Positions 38,586 to 46,800 of a DNA stretch of 64,000 nucleotides are shown here, one piece after another. Under the pieces are notes generated by a model, which made no database searches, was not told where the DNA came from, and was given only the letters and a program-made list of their open reading frames with translations. The position numbers and the translations under genes were made by a program. This stretch comes from Aquicoccus sp. G2-2. Its GTDB lineage: Bacteria; Pseudomonadota; Alphaproteobacteria; Rhodobacterales; Rhodobacteraceae. The DNA lies in NCBI RefSeq assembly GCF_034555965.1, contig NZ_JAYDCK010000003.1:1674001-1738000 (forward strand). Direction: 5' to 3'. Position 1 is the stretch's first letter. Each line of letters begins with the position of its first letter.

Positions 38586-39020
38586 ATGAGAAAGATCACA
38601 GCCGCAGCCTCCGCGCTTGTTGCCGTTTGCGCGATGGGAATGACACCCGCTTTTGCCCACGGACCGGATGAAGCAGTCGCCAAAGCCCCGCCCGCAGCGC
38701 CCTATCAACAGGTCAGCAAGCTGGTCAAACTGCCGGACTTCCTGCCCGGAATGGGTGAATTGTATGTCGATCCGGCAACGCTTCCGGCCGGGCCTTTCCT
38801 GGCCTATGACCACGACGGACGGCTGGTCAGCACGACCTACATGATCCCGCTGAAGGACATGAACGCCGACACAAGCTTCGACAACCTTGCCGCACAGGGC
38901 GGCAATGTCGATCACGTCGACGTCTACTTCAACGCAGGCCACCCCGGTGTGGCAGAGCCGCATGAGCATATCGTGCTCTGGCATGTCTCGGTCGCCGACG
39001 AAGCCAGCGTGGCCAAGTAA
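38586..39020 (+). CDS. Exported DUF5602-like protein
   Basis: 144 aa with signal peptide MRKITAAASALVAVCAMGMTPAFAHG. ATG 38586 has AGAAGGAA upstream. The mature protein contains LPGMGELYVDPATLPAGPFLAYDHDGRLVSTTYMIPL and VDHVDVYFNAGHPGVAEPHEHIVLWHVS; the histidine-rich end HPxxxEPHEHxxLWH suggests a metal or small-ligand site. First gene of an operon with a cupredoxin and an ECF sigma factor. A GGAAC word at 38495-38499, typical of ECF -35 elements, lies upstream, but no matching -10 is evident. Confidence 0.72.
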   Translation: MRKITAAASALVAVCAMGMTPAFAHGPDEAVAKAPPAAPYQQVSKLVKLPDFLPGMGELYVDPATLPAGPFLAYDHDGRLVSTTYMIPLKDMNADTSFDNLAAQGGNVDHVDVYFNAGHPGVAEPHEHIVLWHVSVADEASVAK

Positions 39021-39021
39021 G

Positions 39022-39540
39022 ATGCAACGCAGAGAGTTTCTCTGGGGGAGCGGTAGCCTTGCTGTCGCGCTCCCGCTCTCGGCCGGGCCGGCATTTGCCG
39101 GTCCGGTGACCGAGATCACCATGACCGGGCGCACCGACGGCTCAAAAGTGTGGTTCGCGCCCTTTGGCCTGCTGATCCAGCCCGGCCAGACCGTGCGCTG
39201 GATCAACAAGGACAAGTCGAATTCGCACACCGCCACAGCCTATGCCCCCGCCAATGACGAACATCCCCGCCGCATCCCCGCGGGCGCCAAACCGTTCGAC
39301 AGCGACTATCTTCTGTTTGACGAGTCCTTCGAAGTGACTCTGACCAAGCCGGGGGTGTACGATTACTTCTGCGTTCCGCACGAACTCTCCGGCATGGTCG
39401 GGCGGATCGTCGTCGCCGAGCCGGGGCAGACCGATTTCGCGCCCTACCCAGATGACGGGCTGGATCAGGTGATCCTCGACGGGTTTCCACCAGTAGCCGA
39501 GATCGTCGCCAAAGGGGCGCTGTATTACGAGGAGGGTTGA
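39022..39540 (+). CDS. Cupredoxin (plastocyanin/amicyanin-like), Tat-type leader
   Basis: 172 aa. The leader MQRREFLWGSGSLAVALPLSAGPAFA has a twin arginine. The blue-copper fold follows, with ligands H69 (NSHTATAY), C117, H120 and M125 (YDYFCVPHELSGM), a normal type 1 His-Cys-His-Met set. It starts one base after the upstream stop, and the ECF sigma gene begins two bases after its own stop. Likely a periplasmic electron carrier or copper-responsive protein; partner unknown. Confidence 0.88.
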   Translation: MQRREFLWGSGSLAVALPLSAGPAFAGPVTEITMTGRTDGSKVWFAPFGLLIQPGQTVRWINKDKSNSHTATAYAPANDEHPRRIPAGAKPFDSDYLLFDESFEVTLTKPGVYDYFCVPHELSGMVGRIVVAEPGQTDFAPYPDDGLDQVILDGFPPVAEIVAKGALYYEEG

Positions 39541-39541
39541 G

Positions 39542-40240
39542 ATGGCGTTAAAACTCACATCAGTGCCGCCACCGCAGCACGACACCCGCACCGATGCGGA
39601 ACTGGTTGGCTTGGCCCGCGAGGGCGATGAAATGGCCGTCCGCGAGTTGATCCGACGCTGCAACAAGCAGCTTTTTCGGGTCGCGCGCGGTATCCTGCAC
39701 AATGATGCAGAGGCCGAAGATGTCGTGCAGGCAGCTTATGTCGCCGCCTTCACCAAGCTCGCCAGTTTTCGCGGCGACGCCAGTTTTCTGACCTGGATCA
39801 CCCGCATTACGATGAACGAGGCATACGCCCGTCGGCGCAAGCAGGCTCATGTGGTCGATCTTGTCGAATACCGCAAGGAAGCTGAAGGAGGCATAGCAAA
39901 CACCATGAGACCGCCACCGACAACCCCCGAGGCCGAACTGGGCCGGACCGAAATTCGCGCATTCCTAGAGCGCGCCATCGACGCACTGCCAGAGCCGTTG
40001 CGGCTGACCTATGTTCTGCGCGATGTGCAGGAAATGAGCACGCGCGAAGTCGCAAGGCTGCTTGGTATCAACGCCATCACGGTCAAGACCCGCCTCCACC
40101 GGGCGCGGCGCAAGCTGCGCGAGGATGTGAAACAGAACCTCTCGACCGAGTTTACCGGCGTATTTCCGTTCGATGGGGACCGCTGTGTTGACATGGCCGA
40201 CCGGGTTATCCGGGCGCTGCGCGACCCTTCGGCAGGATGA
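39542..40240 (+). CDS. RNA polymerase sigma factor, ECF (sigma-70 family)
   Basis: 232 aa. Region 2: LIRRCNKQLFRVARGILHNDAEAEDVVQAAYVAAFTKLASFRGDASFLTWITRITMNEAYARRRK. Region 4: FLERAIDALPEPLRLTYVLRDVQEMSTREVARLLGINAITVKTRLHRARRKLRE. The linker between them is rather long. No anti-sigma gene is adjacent; the tail after region 4 (about 32 residues, with PFDGDRCVDMADRVI) could be regulatory and has one cysteine. Operonic with a cupredoxin and a DUF5602 protein, so envelope redox or metal stress is a plausible cue. Confidence 0.93.
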   Translation: MALKLTSVPPPQHDTRTDAELVGLAREGDEMAVRELIRRCNKQLFRVARGILHNDAEAEDVVQAAYVAAFTKLASFRGDASFLTWITRITMNEAYARRRKQAHVVDLVEYRKEAEGGIANTMRPPPTTPEAELGRTEIRAFLERAIDALPEPLRLTYVLRDVQEMSTREVARLLGINAITVKTRLHRARRKLREDVKQNLSTEFTGVFPFDGDRCVDMADRVIRALRDPSAG

Positions 40241-40342
40241 CACGCCTTTGCGGCACCTGCCGCCGATGCGGCGCGCGCGGTGGCACCGCGATGGAACCCG
40301 CGACGCGCCCCGGAGGTTGGATTCGCAAAGGAGATGCACGAC

Positions 40343-40552
40343 ATGGCAAAATTCGCAATCGACGATCACGTCAAATGGAACTCAGAGGCCGGGCATGTGA
40401 CCGGGCGGATCTGCAAAATCCACACCAGCGATTTCGACTACAAGGGGCACACAAGGCGGGCTTCCAAGGACGAACCACAATACGAAATCAAAAGCGACAA
40501 GACCGATCACATCGCCGCACACAAGGAATCCGCACTGACAGGACTGAAGTAA
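40343..40552 (+). CDS. DUF2945 (hypervirulence-associated TUDOR-like) protein
   Basis: 69 aa: MAKFAIDDHVKWNSEAGHVTGRICKIHTSDFDYKG..., with the small SH3/Tudor-like barrel of DUF2945 and the usual ending PQYEIKSDKTDHIAAHKESALTGLK. ATG 40343 has AAAGGAG nine bases upstream. Its stop shares one base with the ATG of the DUF488 gene (TAATG). Function not known. Confidence 0.83.
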   Translation: MAKFAIDDHVKWNSEAGHVTGRICKIHTSDFDYKGHTRRASKDEPQYEIKSDKTDHIAAHKESALTGLK

Positions 40553-41115
40553 TGTCCGAACGGTTCTGCACAGTCGGTCACTCCAACCGGAGCCTTGACG
40601 CCTTCATCGCCATCCTGCACGCTGCCGGAGTCACGAGCGTTGCAGACGTGCGCAGTTTCCCACGTTCGCGCAGCAATCCGGCCTATAATATCGACACCCT
40701 GCCAGAGACGTTGCAGCATCGCCAGATCGGCTATCGCCATTTTCCCGACCTCGGCGGGCGGCGCCCCAAACAGGCGCAGGTCGATGCGGATATCAACGCG
40801 TTCTGGGACAACCGGAGCTTTCACAACTACGCCGATTACGCGCTCTCCCCCGCCTTCGTGTCCGCTTATCAGGCGCTGGTTGCGGCAGGTCGCGCGCGGT
40901 GCATCGCGCTCATGTGTTCCGAAGCCGTCTGGTGGCGCTGTCATCGCCGCATCATCACCGACTACCTGTTGCTGGACGGTTTCGATGTCACCCACCTGAT
41001 GGGCGACGGGCGCGAAGACCCGGCAAAACCAACCGTGGCCGCCCGGCGCAGCGGCGACGGCAAGGTCATCTACCCCGCCCCGGCCGCTACGGATCAGCGC
41101 GCGGCGAGCCATTAA
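40552..41115 (+). CDS. DUF488 domain-containing protein
   Basis: 187 aa: FCTVGHSNRSLDAFIAILHAAGVTSVADVRSFPRSRSNPAYN, followed by GYRHFPDLGGRRP, YADYALSPAF, CIALMCSEAVWWRCHRRIITDYLL and VTHLMGDG. The CSE-x2-x2-CHR block is the conserved heart of DUF488, of unproven function but related in pattern to DNA repair and stress proteins. Translationally coupled to DUF2945 and followed 20 bases later by the reductase gene. Confidence 0.88.
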   Translation: MSERFCTVGHSNRSLDAFIAILHAAGVTSVADVRSFPRSRSNPAYNIDTLPETLQHRQIGYRHFPDLGGRRPKQAQVDADINAFWDNRSFHNYADYALSPAFVSAYQALVAAGRARCIALMCSEAVWWRCHRRIITDYLLLDGFDVTHLMGDGREDPAKPTVAARRSGDGKVIYPAPAATDQRAASH

Positions 41116-41135
41116 TCAAGAAAAGGAGCACACTT

Positions 41136-41801
41136 ATGGCCCATACTGTTGAACTGAAAAAGATCGAGCCCGTCACCCATGACACCCATCATCTGGTGTT
41201 CGACAAGCCGGATGGGTTTGCCTATTCCCCCGGCCAAGGGGTCGAATTGAATATCCTCAAGGATGGCTGGGAAGATGAAGGCCGCCCGTTCACGCCAATC
41301 ACGCTGCCGAATGAATCGACGCTGGAGTTTATCATCAAATCCTACCCCGATCATCACGGCATGACCGAACAGATCGGCAAGTTGCAGGCGGATGACAAGC
41401 TCAAGCTCAGCGGCTCGTTCGGTGACATCTCGGATCAGGGGCCGGGCGTGTTTATCGCCGCGGGCGCGGGTGTGACCCCGATGATCGCGATCCTGCGCAA
41501 GCAGTTGCATGAGCAGGGCACGCTTGACGGCTCAACGCTCCTGTTTGCCAACAAGGCCGAACGAGACATCATCTGGCGCGACCGGTTCGAAGCGATGAAA
41601 GGCCTGAAGACGGGCTTTGTGGTCGATGAGGCAGGCGCCGGTGTGCCACAAGGGCGGCTTGATCGCGCTTACCTGAGCGGGTTCATCACGCCCGACAGCC
41701 TGTGTTACCTTTGCGGCCCGCCCCCGATGATGGACGCCGTGCGCACATCGCTGAAGGATCTGGGCGTGAAGGACGACAACATCATCGAAGAAAAATTCTG
41801 A
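41136..41801 (+). CDS. FAD-dependent ferredoxin reductase-like protein
   Basis: 221 aa, a compact FNR-fold flavoprotein with the FAD-binding RxxS/T-like site EDEGRPFTPITLPN, the NAD(P) site FIAAGAGVTPMIAILRKQL, and the terminal CYLCGPPPMMDAVRTSLKDLGV. No ferredoxin domain is attached. ATG 41136 has AAGGAG. It is the last gene before the 5.9-kb region bounded by direct repeats; its terminator probably supplied the left repeat copy. Confidence 0.87.
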   Translation: MAHTVELKKIEPVTHDTHHLVFDKPDGFAYSPGQGVELNILKDGWEDEGRPFTPITLPNESTLEFIIKSYPDHHGMTEQIGKLQADDKLKLSGSFGDISDQGPGVFIAAGAGVTPMIAILRKQLHEQGTLDGSTLLFANKAERDIIWRDRFEAMKGLKTGFVVDEAGAGVPQGRLDRAYLSGFITPDSLCYLCGPPPMMDAVRTSLKDLGVKDDNIIEEKF

Positions 41802-41851
41802 GCCAGAGTCAGCGGACGCGTTCAACGCCGACGCGCCGCAAACCCAATAAA

Positions 41852-41872
41852 AAGGGGCGGCCCGTAATGAGC
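41852..41872. repeat. Direct repeat, left boundary of inserted segment
   Basis: 21 bases (beginning AAGGGGCGGCCCGTAATGAG) identical to 47715-47735 and in the same orientation. At the right copy the sequence continues into the second arm of a perfect hairpin; here it continues into unrelated AT-richer DNA, as expected if the hairpin had been split by insertion. Confidence 0.7.
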
Positions 41873-41878
41873 AAGCCT

Positions 41879-41902
41879 CTTACCAGATATCTTACCAGAT
41901 AT
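41879..41902. repeat. Tandem 12-bp duplication
   Basis: CTTACCAGATAT occurs twice head to tail immediately inside the left direct repeat. Confidence 0.8.
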
Positions 41903-41907
41903 ATTGA

Positions 41908-41932
41908 GGGCCGCGCATTGCGCGCGCGGCCC
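41908..41932. terminator. GC-rich hairpin inside left boundary
   Basis: Perfect 9-bp stem GGGCCGCGC/GCGCGGCCC with a seven-base loop, followed by GGTTTGG rather than a T run. A possible terminator or element end. Confidence 0.4.
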
Positions 41933-42010
41933 GGTTTGGCAATGTCCGCTCAGAGCGCATTTTACCGATGCTGCATTGCCTGCTAGTGTCAGCTTTAAGC
42001 CTCACTGGCT

Positions 42011-42459
42011 ATGAAGCCTTTGTCCCGGCCCAAAAACCTCTGGAGGGAAGACATAGTGTTATCGATAAGTGTGGCTCTGAATTTAGTGGCATCAGTCGGC
42101 ATGTTGGCAATGGGACTGAAATACGCCCGAGCCGAACCGCCCTTAGATTATCACGCAGAAATCATGAAAGATCAAAATACGAGCGCTGAGACGCTTATGG
42201 TTCTGGGTGCACTATACAGGGCAATGGGTGGTAGCTTTATTGCGTTAGCTTTCTTTGTCGCCATTCTCGCTGTCTTTGGGGTCTGGAGCGACTTTTTTGG
42301 GCAAAGCTTGCAATACTAATTGGAACCTTGGTCGCGGGTGGCTTTTCCGTGCTGGGTGCGCGCAGTGTCGAACTCTCGACTGGCGTCAGAACGCCTTGGA
42401 GAATCGCGTTTGGGCTAACTGCAGTGAGCACCGTTGCGTTCATACTTTCGGTAATTTGA
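42011..42459 (+). pseudogene. Hypothetical four-helix membrane protein, frameshifted
   Basis: About 149 aa if restored. First frame: MKPLSRPKNLWREDIVLSISVALNLVASVGMLAMG, YHAEIMKDQNTSAETLMVLGALYRAMGGSFIALAFFVAILAVFGVWSDFF. After a run of six T (42293-42298) the reading continues in the next frame as WAKLAILIGTLVAGGFSVLGARSVELS and ends with TPWRIAFGLTAVSTVAFILSVI; seven T would join them. The second half is clearly coding (hydrophobic helix, charged turn, helix). Family unknown. Probably an assembly error rather than a dead gene. Lies in the candidate inserted segment. Confidence 0.68.
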
Positions 42460-42496
42460 ACCACAAAGAGCAGACATTGGCGCAGCCGCAGCGAAT

Positions 42497-43330
42497 TCAC
42501 CCTTTGTCCAACGGGCGGACACCCCTGACGGTTACGAATTCACCTTCGATGCGGTAACTTCCATCGCTGCACTTGTATTGCGCTACGGACGAGAGGAACT
42601 CTTGACGCACCTCCTGCCAGACATCCTTGTCGAACCTTTTGACAGCAAGCGCAACCGGGCCACCAAGAAGGACGGCGTCAACCACATCCACTTCAGATTT
42701 GAAGGTCAGTATTTCGAATTGCCGATGCTCTTCGACCTGCTTTAGCCCGGTGTGTTCGAAGAGCCGTACCAAGGCGTTCGGAGCCCCTGTACCGAAAAAC
42801 ATCGGACACACTTCAGACGCAACGCGGGCGTCAACAATGGGAAACACCTCTGCCCAACCACAGTTTCGACGTTCTCCCCATACTGTTGCGGCGACCGTAC
42901 ATCCCGGTGCGACCACGCGCGTCATCTCGGCGACCGCGGCTGCCGGATCAGGCGTATACATCAGCCCAAGTGCGCTGATTGCGGCAGCGAAAACACCGTC
43001 AGAAACGTCGAGTTTTTCTGCAGCCATACGTTTGGCTTCGACGGTGGCGATTGAGCCGTCTTCAATACGCATCTGGAGATCGTCGATCATGCCTTGTGAA
43101 AGATCGGTCGCAAGCACATAACCGTCTGCTCCGACTTTCTCAGCAATCCGCCGCGTGAAAAGGCCACTTCCACAGGCGGTTTCAATGATCCTTTGCCCAG
43201 GTTTAAGGCGTGCCATTTCCAAGAGTCGCTTGTGAGCGGGGCGCAGCTGAGCTCCCCACCCCGTATGGTAGTGCGCCACGGCGGCATCCCAGCCATAACG
43301 CTGAACCCGGAGTTGCAGACGGGCATCCAT
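42497..43330 (-). CDS. Class I SAM-dependent methyltransferase
   Basis: 277 aa. SAM-binding motif I IIETACGSGLFTRRIAEKVGADGYVLATDLSQGMIDDL, motif II region GVFAAAISALGLMYTPDPAAAVAEMTRVVAPG, as in ubiE-like or small-molecule methyltransferases. The substrate domain at the C-terminus is not informative. Its ATG shares one base with the OsmC stop (TGATG), so the two are coupled. Base use is less GC-biased than in the flanking core genes. Confidence 0.87.
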   Translation of the reverse strand: MDARLQLRVQRYGWDAAVAHYHTGWGAQLRPAHKRLLEMARLKPGQRIIETACGSGLFTRRIAEKVGADGYVLATDLSQGMIDDLQMRIEDGSIATVEAKRMAAEKLDVSDGVFAAAISALGLMYTPDPAAAVAEMTRVVAPGCTVAATVWGERRNCGWAEVFPIVDARVASEVCPMFFGTGAPNALVRLFEHTGLKQVEEHRQFEILTFKSEVDVVDAVLLGGPVALAVKRFDKDVWQEVRQEFLSSVAQYKCSDGSYRIEGEFVTVRGVRPLDKG

Positions 43331-43848
43331 CAGGCAACCACCCCATTAACCAAGAGTTCCGAAGTCACAGGCTGCGCGTCTCGGAGGGCCAAAAACCATG
43401 GATCGCTTGCTAACGCACGTGCAACCATAGCCCGGATGTCCTCATCGCTGTCTGAGGTCGAGATGTCGATTGCGATCCGGGTTTCACTCGGTACCGGGCT
43501 CGCGCCTTGCATTGCAAGCACGCCGCGATTGTCCCAGTCCTGTTCAATTCCAACACAGACCTTTTCCAGTTGTAGGCTTTCCCGCACTGCCGTCATTTTT
43601 ATCCCAATGGCGAGACAGCTACAGACAGCTGCGCGCCCAAAGTAGCCGGGCGGAGGCGCTGTATCGCTGCCACCAATCGCCACCGGCATGTCAATGGACA
43701 GGCGCTGACCGTCCTGCTCATAAATGCAGCCCAACCCTTCCCAGACTTCGGCTGTGCCACGATTGATGACTTGGGCGCGTTCCGGGCGCTTGGTGAAGAT
43801 TGAAATGGCGCGTAATTGCGCCTCTCTTGCATGCGTATCTTTGTTCAT
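43330..43848 (-). CDS. OsmC family protein
   Basis: 172 aa, OsmC/Ohr-like peroxide-reducing fold. The two redox cysteines are expected in FGRAAVCSCLAIGIKMTAV and LEKVCVGIEQDWDNRG. The C-terminal part ISTSDSDEDIRAMVARALASDPWFLALRDAQPV matches OsmC helices. Longer than classical OsmC (about 140) because of a 35-residue N-terminal extension. First gene of a pair with the methyltransferase; a tautomerase gene precedes it by 70 bases. Confidence 0.83.
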   Translation of the reverse strand: MNKDTHAREAQLRAISIFTKRPERAQVINRGTAEVWEGLGCIYEQDGQRLSIDMPVAIGGSDTAPPPGYFGRAAVCSCLAIGIKMTAVRESLQLEKVCVGIEQDWDNRGVLAMQGASPVPSETRIAIDISTSDSDEDIRAMVARALASDPWFLALRDAQPVTSELLVNGVVA

Positions 43849-43918
43849 TGTCGTACCTCAAAGTTCGGTCTGAAGCAGGATCGGGACGCCCTGTTGGGCA
43901 TCCCTCCTGAATAAAGGC

Positions 43919-44134
43919 CTAGCCGGCGACCATCGCCTTGACGTCTTCTGTGCTTGGCCTGCTGCCGCCCATTCCCCAGTGACGGCTCTGGATCTCTTTG
44001 ACCCGAACCCAGGTCACCTGACGCATGTTCTCGCCTTCGATTTCGACCATTGCGTCGGTCACTTTTTCAATCATTTTCGCTTTTTGCGCGTCGTCAAAAA
44101 CGCCTTCAATCAATTCGATGTCTACCAGTGGCAT
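43919..44134 (-). CDS. 4-oxalocrotonate tautomerase family protein
   Basis: 71 aa: after loss of Met the N-terminus is Pro-1 (MPLVDIELIEGVFDDAQKAKMIEKVTDAMVEIEG), the catalytic base of the family. It ends VRVKEIQSRHWGMGGSRPSTEDVKAM, resembling the subgroup with a conserved W-x-x-GG. Substrate unknown. Divergent from the HxlR regulator at 44285, which probably controls tautomerase, OsmC and methyltransferase together. Confidence 0.88.
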   Translation of the reverse strand: MPLVDIELIEGVFDDAQKAKMIEKVTDAMVEIEGENMRQVTWVRVKEIQSRHWGMGGSRPSTEDVKAMVAG

Positions 44135-44284
44135 TGTTCATCTCCCTTGTGTAGATTTCGTGTAGGGGAAGCGTGTCAAAGACATCTGTGTCGGACCAGT
44201 TCAGGAAATGCAGCAAACCCACTACAGTTTCTGAAGTAGACGACGGCGCGCACCGAGTGTTTTGGTGAATTTGGAGGTGTCTAG

Positions 44285-45214
44285 ATGTCAGATTCGAATT
44301 ATCCAAAGTTCTGTCCGGTTGCGATGGCGGCAAGCTTGTTGGAGCCACGCTGGACCATGCTCTTGCTCTGCGAGATGTGGTTCGGTTCGACCCGCTTCAA
44401 CGAGATACAGCGCGGTGTTCCCGGAATGTCGCCGGGGCTGCTTTCCAAACGCCTGAAGGAAATGGAAGCGAATGGTCTGGTCATGCGTTGCGATACTGGA
44501 CGGGGGACACATGCGGAGTATTTTCCCACGCCATTGGCCAACGAGCTGGAACCGCTTATCAGAGGTTTGGGGGAATGGGCCCACCGAAACATTGATTGCG
44601 AAGTATCCCTTCAGAACCTCGACGCCCGGCTCTTGATGTGGAAAATCCGCGGCAAGATTGACCTATTACAACTTCCCAAACGCAAAAGCGTCATTCAGTT
44701 CATACTCAACGACGCGTCAAATGAGACTGCAAACTACTGGTTGGTGGCCAAGCCAAGCGAAGAGACTGACCTTTGTTATACTGATCCGAAATTCGACGTT
44801 GATCTCTATATCGTCTGTGAACTCCGCGCATTGACCTCTGCCTGGATGGGATATTCAACCTTCGAGGCCGAGATCGCGATCCAGAAACTAAAGCACACGA
44901 GTCGTAGCTTGGACGACCCTTCTCGTTCTGAGATCGGCATATCAATCCGCAAACTACGCGCCAGATGCGATGCATTGGCGACGTATCTGCGAAACAACGC
45001 GGACTCTATTCCAAGCTATGCAAAACGCTACAACGCAGACCATCCGATATCATCTTCAAGGGCTGAAGGTTGCGTTGACGACATCACGAACACCCGAATG
45101 GGAAAGCGTCGGAGAATGCGCTGGTCTCCACGCGGCGCTCACCGCGTCGCGCTCACAAGAGCCGCTGTTTTAGACGGGCGCTTGAATATCTCTCACCGCC
45201 AGAATGTTGCCTGA
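44285..45214 (+). CDS. HxlR-type winged-helix transcriptional regulator with C-terminal ligand domain
   Basis: 309 aa as read. HxlR HTH: CPVAMAASLLEPRWTMLLLCEMWFGSTRFNEIQRGVPGMSPGLLSKRLKEMEANGLVMRCD. An SCP2-like domain follows (VIQFILNDASNETANYWLVAKPSEETDLCYTDPKFDVDLYIVCELRALTSAWMGY). After about residue 215 the sequence becomes basic and low in structure (TRMGKRRRMRWSPRGAHRVALTR), which is unlike the family and suggests a damaged or replaced 3' end; the IS110 element begins about 320 bases later. Divergent from the tautomerase-OsmC-methyltransferase genes. Confidence 0.8.
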   Translation: MSDSNYPKFCPVAMAASLLEPRWTMLLLCEMWFGSTRFNEIQRGVPGMSPGLLSKRLKEMEANGLVMRCDTGRGTHAEYFPTPLANELEPLIRGLGEWAHRNIDCEVSLQNLDARLLMWKIRGKIDLLQLPKRKSVIQFILNDASNETANYWLVAKPSEETDLCYTDPKFDVDLYIVCELRALTSAWMGYSTFEAEIAIQKLKHTSRSLDDPSRSEIGISIRKLRARCDALATYLRNNADSIPSYAKRYNADHPISSSRAEGCVDDITNTRMGKRRRMRWSPRGAHRVALTRAAVLDGRLNISHRQNVA

Positions 45215-45536
45215 CCCCCAGATTCTTTCCACTCCCTCCACCATCACAAACAACCAGAACCTGCGGCTTCCGCCGAGTTAATGCAACATGTATAACCGCC
45301 CCATACGCAAGAGGTAATTTCGGAGCTGATTTAGGCGCGTCATCGGGTGCTGACATGTATCCGGCCTCTGATGCAGCTATCTACATGCTGCGGGCCCGTA
45401 TGGTGTTCGAAGATCAGATCCAAATCAGTCCCGCGTGCACGTCGGCACATGTTGCATGCTGGATGTCTGATCCTGTCTCACGACTGTTGCGCCAAACTGC
45501 TCCTTGCCCTCTTACGCTCCGACGTTCTCGCGACCG
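45215..45536. other. Intergenic stretch before the IS110 element, no gene seen
   Basis: 322 bases with no convincing open frame, RNA or repeat. It may include the end of the insertion sequence, whose border I cannot place exactly. Confidence 0.4.
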
Positions 45537-46613
45537 ACAGTGGGCCTATGCCGCTGCGGCCGGAGACTGGTAGACGCCGCCCCGAGCCATCAAGGCCCAG
45601 ACGATCCGCGCCATCTTGTTGGCCAGCGCTACCCGCGCCAACATGGGTGGCTTGCGGGACAGCAGATTACCCAGCCATGTTCCCGGTTGAGCATCTGGAT
45701 GGGTACGTCGTTTAATAATGACGCTGTTCGCACCAATAACCAGCAGCCGTCTCAGGGATCGCTCCCCCATTTTCGTCGTTGCCCCAAGCCTTTGCTTGCC
45801 GCCCGTCGAATGTTGACGCGGCACCAGCCCAAGCCAAGCCGCAAAATCACGCGCCCTCCGGAAGTTTTCTGGTGGCGGAGCAAGAGTAGCAATTGCAGTG
45901 GCAATCAGCGGGCCGATGCCTGGTACTGTCATCAGGCGCTGCGCAAGCTCGTCTTCCTTGGCCCGGCGGGCGATCTCGGCATCAAGCTTGGCAATTTCCG
46001 TTTCAAAATGCCCGAGTGTTGCGATGAGGGCTTGAAACGTCGCAATGGCTTCCATTGGCAGTTCACAATCTGAACCCTCAACGATTGCAACGAGCTTCGA
46101 TGCATTTGCTACGCCCTGGGGTACGATTTGCCCGAATTCATTCAAGTGCCCTCGCAAGGCATTGATGGTTTGGGTCCGCTGCCGGATGAGAAGTTCCCGG
46201 ACACGAAAAACCATTGCCGCGCCTTGCGTTTCTTCGCTCTTCACGGAAACAAACCGCATTGTCGGGCGCACCGCAGCCTCACAAATCGCCTCGGCATCCG
46301 CAGCATCGTTCTTTTGCCTCTTAACGAACGGCTTAACGTAGGAGGGCGGGATCAGCCGCACCTCGTGCCCCAACTTGCCGATTTCGCGGCCCCAAAAATG
46401 GGCACCTCCACAAGCCTCCATTGCGATCACACAAGCTGGTAACTCATTGAAGAACCCCAAAACCTGACCGCGTCGCAGCTTTTTGCGAAACAATACCTTG
46501 CCAGATGCATCGGCACCGTGAACTTGGAACACATTCTTTGCGAGATCGAGACCAACAGTAACAAGCCTTGACATAACCGTCCTCCTAATTGGATCAAACA
46601 TGACCCACCTTGA
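45537..46613 (-). mobile_element. IS110-family insertion sequence (ends provisional)
   Basis: Defined by the transposase gene. A weak subterminal inverted match (CAGTGGGCCTATG at the left against AGGTGGGTCATG read inward from the right) was used to set the ends; IS110/IS1111 elements lack clear terminal repeats and usually make no target duplication, so the borders may be off by 100 bases or more. The IS lies inside the candidate inserted segment. Confidence 0.4.
45546..46574 (-). CDS. IS110-family transposase
   Basis: 342 aa from MSRLVTVGLDLAKNVFQVHG (46574), with AGGAGG upstream. N-terminal DEDD (RuvC-like) catalytic domain: D10 in GLDLAKN, Glu in IAMEACGGAHFWGREI, and Asp residues in KRQKNDAADAEAICEA. 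C-terminal Transposase_20 domain: LMTVPGIGPLIATAIATL and FRRARDFAAWLGLVPRQHSTGGKQRLG, containing the conserved serine region. Complete length, so the element may be active; such transposases use a bridge RNA encoded by the element flank. Confidence 0.95.
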   Translation of the reverse strand: MSRLVTVGLDLAKNVFQVHGADASGKVLFRKKLRRGQVLGFFNELPACVIAMEACGGAHFWGREIGKLGHEVRLIPPSYVKPFVKRQKNDAADAEAICEAAVRPTMRFVSVKSEETQGAAMVFRVRELLIRQRTQTINALRGHLNEFGQIVPQGVANASKLVAIVEGSDCELPMEAIATFQALIATLGHFETEIAKLDAEIARRAKEDELAQRLMTVPGIGPLIATAIATLAPPPENFRRARDFAAWLGLVPRQHSTGGKQRLGATTKMGERSLRRLLVIGANSVIIKRRTHPDAQPGTWLGNLLSRKPPMLARVALANKMARIVWALMARGGVYQSPAAAA

Positions 46614-46800
46614 CACAAGAGTGACGTCGGGGGGCGGTTACAGCATCAGACCCGTCAGAACTGGGGCGGTTCCTGGGGCTATAGGAGGGCCGCCATGCTG
46701 TGGTCATCGCCAAAGCTACGTGAAACTCAACAAGATCCAGCACCCCCACACGTGGCAATAATGCACCCCGCCTGTTCGCACCAATCAAAGGGCGAGTATT

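Noticed and set aside
41879-41902. Tandem 12-mer considered as a CRISPR or integron-like repeat
   Set aside because: Only two copies with no spacer and no associated genes.
45537-46613. Clear terminal inverted repeats and target duplication for the IS110 element
   Set aside because: Only a weak gapped match was found; the family generally lacks both, so the ends are given as provisional.
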